From: Alphaproteobacteria bacterium
GTDB lineage: Bacteria; Pseudomonadota; Alphaproteobacteria; UBA9219
DNA length: 34,475 nt
NCBI GenBank assembly: GCA_031291395.1
Contig: JARLJD010000178.1
Span: 1-34,475 of the forward strand
Direction: 5' to 3'
The position numbers were made by a program, and so were the translations under genes. This document shows, in pieces, positions 30,721 to 34,475 of the stretch. How positions within the stretch are numbered: position 1 is the stretch's first letter; every line of letters starts with the position of its first letter. The notes beneath the pieces were generated by a model, which was given only the letters and a program-made list of their open reading frames with translations, had not been told where the DNA came from and made no database searches.

Positions 30721-31303
30721 GTTCAATCTCCGGTTACGATCTTGCCGTTTTTTGACATAAATTAACGAATGAGTATAGAGAAGAATTTTTCTTTCAAAAG
30801 ATTGCCGCGCGATCAGGCACCAGTTGCGCGGTTTGAGCGTTTTAAAAAATGCGCCGTCGATGACGGCTGGGCGTGGAAGGTGGGATGCGTCGCGCAAACA
30901 CGCAACACGATTGCCCAAAACATAAAAACAAACGAATTTTTTAAAATGCGTCATCAAAATCGGAGCCACGATGTGTGCTTTGGAATCAAAACAGCCCAAG
31001 AAAGTTGTGGATAACTTCCCCGCACACCCCGAAATTCTCCCCCTATCCGATTCTCCTTTCCTGTGAATAAGTTAATAAAGTGTAAACGATTCATAAACTT
31101 ATAAACCAACATCTAGTACCTACCCACAATTCATCCACAATATGCAGTGTTTGGTAGAATCGATTCGCTCTCCGTGGTATGACCTTTGCTTGTAAGCCAC
31201 AAAATCTAGTGGTTCACAATCCAGAGTTTCAGGGGCTTGTTTCGGAATCGTACCGATTTTTGGGGCAAGCCTTTCCCGCCAACGAACCACCAGGAGTTGA
31301 ATC
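30721..31303. promoter_or_regulatory. gcrA control region: GANTC cluster, DnaA-like boxes, CtrA-like site
   Basis: The 583-bp gap has no convincing gene. GANTC methylation sites fall at 30983, 31049, 31088, 31157, 31162, 31255 and 31299; that is seven in 321 bp, where about one is expected by chance. A perfect DnaA box (TTATCCACA) lies on the minus strand at 31006-31014, a TTATTCACA at 31062-31070 (minus) and a one-mismatch box at 31131-31139 (plus). TTAA-N7-TAAAC at 31072-31087 differs by one base from the CtrA site. The segment around 31060-31110 is AT-rich. In Caulobacter DnaA activates gcrA and CtrA represses it, which fits; an origin of replication is the alternative. Confidence 0.7.
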
Positions 31304-31840
31304 ATGACTTGGACCGAGCAAAAAATCCAGACGCTCAAGGAAATGTGGGGCAATCACAGCGCCAGCGAGATTGCCGAGCATATCGGTGGTTTGACCCGCA
31401 ACGCCGTCATCGGCAAAGCGCATCGCCTCAAGCTCTCGGTTCAGAAAGCGGTCGGCGACACCCCGGGAACGGGGCTGCAACGCGCGAACGGCATAGGCGC
31501 GATCAAGACGCAACGCAAGCGCGTGATGATGCGCCAGATGCCCGTCGTTCCGACGACAGCCTCCGCAAGCCCCATGCGCGTCATTCCCACCGCCAAGGAT
31601 ATTTTCCGCTCTCTGGAAGGCATAGGAGGGGGCTTGCGCAGCGAAGGCATCGCGGTGACCAAGGCAGGAGAACGTCATTGCCGTTGGCCGGTCGGCGATC
31701 CGCGCTCACCCGATTTCCGCTTCTGCGGTTGCCCCGCGCACGACGGTTTGCCCTACTGCGTCGACCACGCCCGCGTCGCCTACCAGAACGTCAGCAAAAG
31801 GACGAGAGGCGCGTCGGTGAACGAAGAAACGGCGCGGTGA
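31304..31840 (+). CDS. gcrA: GcrA cell-cycle regulator
   Basis: A 178-aa protein. The N-terminal HTH domain (1-45) reads M-T-W-T-E-Q-K-I-Q-T-L-K-E-M-W, then S-A-S-E-I-A-E-H-I-G-G-L-T-R-N-A-V-I-G-K-A-H-R-L, the GcrA signature. The C-terminal part has the conserved R-H-C-R-W-P-V-G-D-P, F-C-G-C-P and Y-C-V-D-H-A-R cluster of Cys/His residues. GcrA binds sigma-70 RNA polymerase and activates promoters carrying methylated GANTC sites; it is specific to alphaproteobacteria. CAGGAG before the ATG supports the start, and a GANTC site touches the start codon. Middle residues about 50-100 form a variable basic linker, as in other GcrA proteins. The region upstream holds seven GANTC sites. Confidence 0.95.
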   Translation: MTWTEQKIQTLKEMWGNHSASEIAEHIGGLTRNAVIGKAHRLKLSVQKAVGDTPGTGLQRANGIGAIKTQRKRVMMRQMPVVPTTASASPMRVIPTAKDIFRSLEGIGGGLRSEGIAVTKAGERHCRWPVGDPRSPDFRFCGCPAHDGLPYCVDHARVAYQNVSKRTRGASVNEETAR

Positions 31841-31898
31841 GCAGAGAGGACGCATTGCGCGATTAGAGATTTATTAATGGAAATCGCGATTCTGAGAG

Positions 31899-31925
31899 TC
31901 TTCTCCCCTCTAGCAGGGGAGAAGA
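31899..31925. repeat. 11-bp-stem hairpin after gcrA
   Basis: TCTTCTCCCCT (31899-31909) pairs perfectly with AGGGGAGAAGA (31915-31925) around CTAGC. It lies 58 bp after the gcrA stop and may end its transcript, though no T-run follows. It is of the same CT/GA-skewed kind as 6172-6290. The rest of the gap to tRNA-Gly shows nothing further. Confidence 0.6.
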
Positions 31926-32093
31926 CGAGGGAACTGGAAGGGCAAAGCGGCGCGGTTGCCCAAAAGACTCGCGATGCAGCGGAAGATCGGCGTGAGCAAC
32001 GAATCAGTTTGCCACTCTGCGGCCACCTGTTGATGATGCCGTCACGGAACGACAGGCAAACGCCGCACAAAATGCGGTTAACCCATTAAAAGT

Positions 32094-32167
<74 letters not shown>

Positions 32168-32196
32168 ATCGGGGCAGTCTTTATACACAACGTCAA

Positions 32197-32287
32197 CTTG
32201 AAAACCCAAAAAAATTCTTTGCCGCGTTTGCTTATCAAGCTTAAGCTCTCGCGGCAAGGCGGAGAAGAATTTTCTCGGGTTTTCAAG
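32197..32287. repeat. Long composite palindrome
   Basis: CTTGAAAACCC (32197-32207) pairs perfectly with GGGTTTTCAAG (32277-32287). Inside it AAATTCTT pairs with AAGAATTT, TGCCGCG pairs with CGCGGCA, and GCTTA pairs with TAAGC at the tip, so nearly the whole 91 nt folds into one stem with an asymmetric 8-9-nt bulge. It sits between tRNA-Gly and the ABC-F gene, both on the minus strand. It could terminate ABC-F transcription or be a palindromic repeat element; it holds no gene. I saw no second copy in the window. Confidence 0.75.
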
Positions 32288-32347
32288 CGGACTGACTATA
32301 TCAACCTGATTTGATTTAGCGAAGGAAAAATTTTTTGCCCCCTCCCT

Positions 32348-34183
32348 TCAAAGCGTCTCGATCATCCGCGCCAGTTCCGCTTCGGCCGCTTCCGTTTCTT
32401 TTTGCAATTGCGCGTGGGCGTCGTTCAGGTGTTTCAGGCGCTTGGGGTCGTTGGGAGCGCTGAAACATTGGGCGATTTCGCCTTCGAGCAGGTGTTTGCG
32501 TTGGGCGAGATCGGCGATGAGACGTTCCAGCCTTTCGGCCTCCTTTTGCGGATCAGCGGCGGACTTATCCGGCGCAGAGGGCTTGGACGCGTCCTGCTTT
32601 TGCTTTTCGCGCTCTACGCGGCGCTGGCGGATCACCAGTTTGCGGTAGGCGACAAGATCGTCGTCATAAGGCGCGCATTTTCCGTCTGCCACCAGCCACA
32701 ACTGATCGGCGACGCATTCCACCAGATGCGGGTCGTGGCTGACGAGGATGACGACGCCGCTGTAATTGTTCAACGCCTGCATCAAGGCCTCGCGCGCGTC
32801 GATGTCGAGATGGTTGGTCGGCTCGTCAAGCAGCATGATGTGCGGCGCGTCGAAGCTCATCAGGCAAAACAGCAATCGGGCTTTCTCACCGCCGGACAAT
32901 TCGCCGACGCGCGTATCGGCCTTATGCTTGTCGAAGCCAAAGCGGCTTAGCATCGCGCGGACTTTGACTTCGGACGGCTCATTCATCGCCGCGCGCAAAG
33001 TTTCAAAAGGCGTCAGCGCGATGTCCAGCTCCTCGGTCTGGAACTGCGCGAAATAGCCGATTTTAAGCTTGGCGGATTTGTGAATTTCTCCGGCCATAGG
33101 CGCAAGGCGGCCAGAGATGATCTTGATCAGCGTCGATTTGCCGTTGCCGTTCGCGCCCAGTAAAGCGATGCGGTCGTTAGGATTGATCGTCAGATTCAGA
33201 CGCCGCAAAACCGGCTTGCCTTCGATATAACCGGCGTCGACGTTTTCCAGACGGATCAGCGGCGGGCGCATCTCGTTAGGTTCAGGAAAGCTGAAAGCGG
33301 TGACGCGCTCTGCGATCACGGCATCGACGATGTCCATGCGTTCGATCGCCTTCAAACGGCTTTGCGCCTGCCGCGCTTTGCTGGCTTTGGCGCGGAAACG
33401 ATCGACGAATTTCATCATCTGCGCTTTTTGCGCGATCTGCTTTTCGTGCAACGCTTGCTGGTTCATCAGCCGTTCGGCGCGGCGGCGCTCAAACGCGTCG
33501 TAATTGCCGGTGTAAAGCACCAGCTTTTTGTTATCCAGATGCAGAATGTGATCGACGGTTTTGTTAAGGATGTCGCGGTCGTGGCTGATGATGACCAACG
33601 TCTCGCGATAACGCATCAGGAAGTTTTCCAGCCACACCATCGATTCAATATCCAAATGATTGGTCGGCTCGTCCAGTAGCAAAACATTAGGCTGCATGAA
33701 AAGCACGGAGGCCAGCGCCACGCGATTGCGCCAACCGCCGGAGAAAGTCGAGATCGGGCTTGACTGCGCCGCTTCGCTGAATCCCAGTCCGGCCAGAATG
33801 GACGCCGCGCGCGCAGGAGCGTCATACGCGCCGATTTCGTTGAGGCGTTCATAGATATAACTGATGTGGTCGAGATCCTCGGTGGTTTCGGCCTCCTTCA
33901 TCAAAGCGGTGCGTTCGGCGTCGGCGGCAAGGACGACATCGAGGATGGGGGTATCGTCTTCCGGCATGTCCTGCCGCACAAAGCCGAGGCTCGCGCCCTT
34001 GATGAACGAAACTTCGCCGCCATCCGCTGCCAGTTCGCCGGTGATGATGCGGAACAACGTCGATTTGCCCGCGCCGTTCGGCCCGACAAGGCCGACGCGC
34101 CGCCCCGACGGAATATTGACCGATACATTGTCCAGCAACGTGCGCGCGCCAATGCGGTAAGAGAGATTTTGAATGGAAAGCAT
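32348..34183 (-). CDS. ABC-F family ATPase (YheS/Uup-like)
   Basis: A 611-aa soluble protein with two ATPase domains. The first has Walker A G-P-N-G-A-G-K-S-T (34-42), signature F-S-G-G-W-R-N-R-V-A-L-A and L-L-L-D-E-P-T-N-H-L-D. A basic helical linker follows (about 240-290, rich in Arg, Gln and Lys). The second has Walker A G-A-N-G-N-G-K-S-T, signature L-S-G-G-E-K-A-R and M-L-L-D-E-P-T-N-H-L-D. The C-terminal coiled coil (about 520-611, Glu/Ala/Leu/Gln-rich) resembles the YheS/Uup extension. ABC-F proteins act at the ribosome and do not transport. The ATG at 34183 is chosen because the first domain begins M-L-S-I-Q-N-L-S-Y; a longer form lacks support. Its ribosome binding site is weak. Confidence 0.92.
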   Translation of the reverse strand: MLSIQNLSYRIGARTLLDNVSVNIPSGRRVGLVGPNGAGKSTLFRIITGELAADGGEVSFIKGASLGFVRQDMPEDDTPILDVVLAADAERTALMKEAETTEDLDHISYIYERLNEIGAYDAPARAASILAGLGFSEAAQSSPISTFSGGWRNRVALASVLFMQPNVLLLDEPTNHLDIESMVWLENFLMRYRETLVIISHDRDILNKTVDHILHLDNKKLVLYTGNYDAFERRRAERLMNQQALHEKQIAQKAQMMKFVDRFRAKASKARQAQSRLKAIERMDIVDAVIAERVTAFSFPEPNEMRPPLIRLENVDAGYIEGKPVLRRLNLTINPNDRIALLGANGNGKSTLIKIISGRLAPMAGEIHKSAKLKIGYFAQFQTEELDIALTPFETLRAAMNEPSEVKVRAMLSRFGFDKHKADTRVGELSGGEKARLLFCLMSFDAPHIMLLDEPTNHLDIDAREALMQALNNYSGVVILVSHDPHLVECVADQLWLVADGKCAPYDDDLVAYRKLVIRQRRVEREKQKQDASKPSAPDKSAADPQKEAERLERLIADLAQRKHLLEGEIAQCFSAPNDPKRLKHLNDAHAQLQKETEAAEAELARMIETL

Positions 34184-34331
34184 AACGGTACAAAGTCTTT
34201 CATATACAAGAAAAACGCCCTCCCCGTTAGGACGCAAGGATGGCATTTCTATAGCGGCAGAGGCCAGCAAGAGCCAGCCTTATGACTGGGCGCGCAGAAC
34301 TTTAGGTTTGTCCAGATTCAGACAATTAGCC

Positions 34332-34401
34332 GGGGCTAGACACCGTTAACAAAGGTTTTACCTTTACGTGATTCGCTGGAGGCCTCACAACGGAGGCTCT
34401 C
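34332..34401. mobile_element. Possible left end of an insertion sequence
   Basis: GGGGCTAGACACCGTTAAC (about 34332-34350) begins a stretch that leads into the partial transposase-like gene at 34402. An AAAGGT/ACCTTT dyad (34351-34356 with 34360-34365) follows. If the gene is a transposase, the terminal inverted repeat should lie near here. The other end is outside the window, so the boundary is a guess. Confidence 0.35.
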
Positions 34402-34475
34402 ATGGATCAACGGCTTTACCCCATCACAGAAGAGTATTTTGCGGCAACGATTTTGCCTTTAATCGAGGGCAGTTA
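34402..34475 (+). CDS. Partial transposase-like gene, cut by the window edge
   Basis: The ATG has CGGAGGCTCTC directly upstream. The 24 visible codons give M-D-Q-R-L-Y-P-I-T-E-E-Y-F-A-A-T-I-L-P-L-I-E-G-S, then the window ends. The pattern 'Y-P-I-T-E-x-x-x-x-x-x-I-L-P-L-I' resembles the N terminus of IS5-family DDE transposases. The product cannot be confirmed without the rest; the gene call itself is supported by the ribosome binding site and the open frame. Confidence 0.45.
   Translation, partial: MDQRLYPITEEYFAATILPLIEGS

Noticed and set aside
30769-31014. 81-aa open frame in the gcrA upstream region
   Set aside because: No ribosome binding site and no recognisable motif; it overlaps the control region with GANTC sites and a DnaA box.

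Overview
The window looks like chromosomal DNA of an alphaproteobacterium of moderately high GC. The best evidence is a GcrA cell-cycle regulator preceded by a dense run of GANTC sites (the CcrM methylation target) and DnaA-box-like sequences. An lnt gene followed by a PraR/PhrR-type XRE regulator, a hopanoid-type RND transporter (HpnN) next to an MlaA lipoprotein, and a pyruvate phosphate dikinase fit the same group. Genus cannot be read from the sequence; no rRNA and no CRISPR array were seen.

Layout. 0.1-3 kb (minus): rodZ-like gene, ispG, and a small GIY-YIG/T5orf172 gene where hisS often lies. 3.2-4.2 kb (minus): a lipoprotein and a DUF6456-like gene. 4.5-9.6 kb (plus): a single-chain glycyl-tRNA synthetase with an atypical AT-rich insert, ppdK, and a prephenate dehydratase-like gene. 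9.7-13.1 kb (minus): hpnN-mlaA lipid-transport pair. tRNA-Pro(TGG) follows at 13.4 kb.

13.5-25 kb is an accessory-looking region of small exported, lipoprotein and membrane proteins: OMP beta-barrel, CarboxypepD_reg-like, DUF1328, glycine-zipper lipoprotein, DUF883 (YqjD-like), YqjE-like membrane protein, DUF2459, CsbD, BON, MlaC and DUF6655. They are interleaved with a soluble KdpD-type kinase, a KdpE-type regulator and a hybrid CHASE3-like kinase. It reads as an envelope and stress island. It also holds two decayed genes: an OmpA C-terminal stub and an MltG-like gene with an in-frame stop and a missing middle.

25.3-27.8 kb (plus): yidD, lnt and the XRE regulator. 27.8-30.7 kb (minus): a polar amino-acid ABC transporter operon split by a brnTA toxin-antitoxin module. 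The module is bounded by a 25-bp direct repeat made of the permease start region, which looks like an insertion scar. 31-34 kb: the gcrA control region and gcrA, tRNA-Gly(TCC), a strong 91-nt palindrome and an ABC-F ATPase. The right edge enters what looks like a transposase gene.

The genes mainly serve envelope biogenesis (IspG precursors, RodZ, HpnN/MlaA/MlaC, Lnt, YidD), core metabolism and translation (PPDK, GlyRS, ABC-F, two tRNAs) and cell-cycle control (GcrA). No wholly new multi-gene system can be claimed. The most unusual objects are the brnTA insertion scar, the gcrA/DnaA-box/GANTC control region, the GlyRS insert and the decayed mltG.
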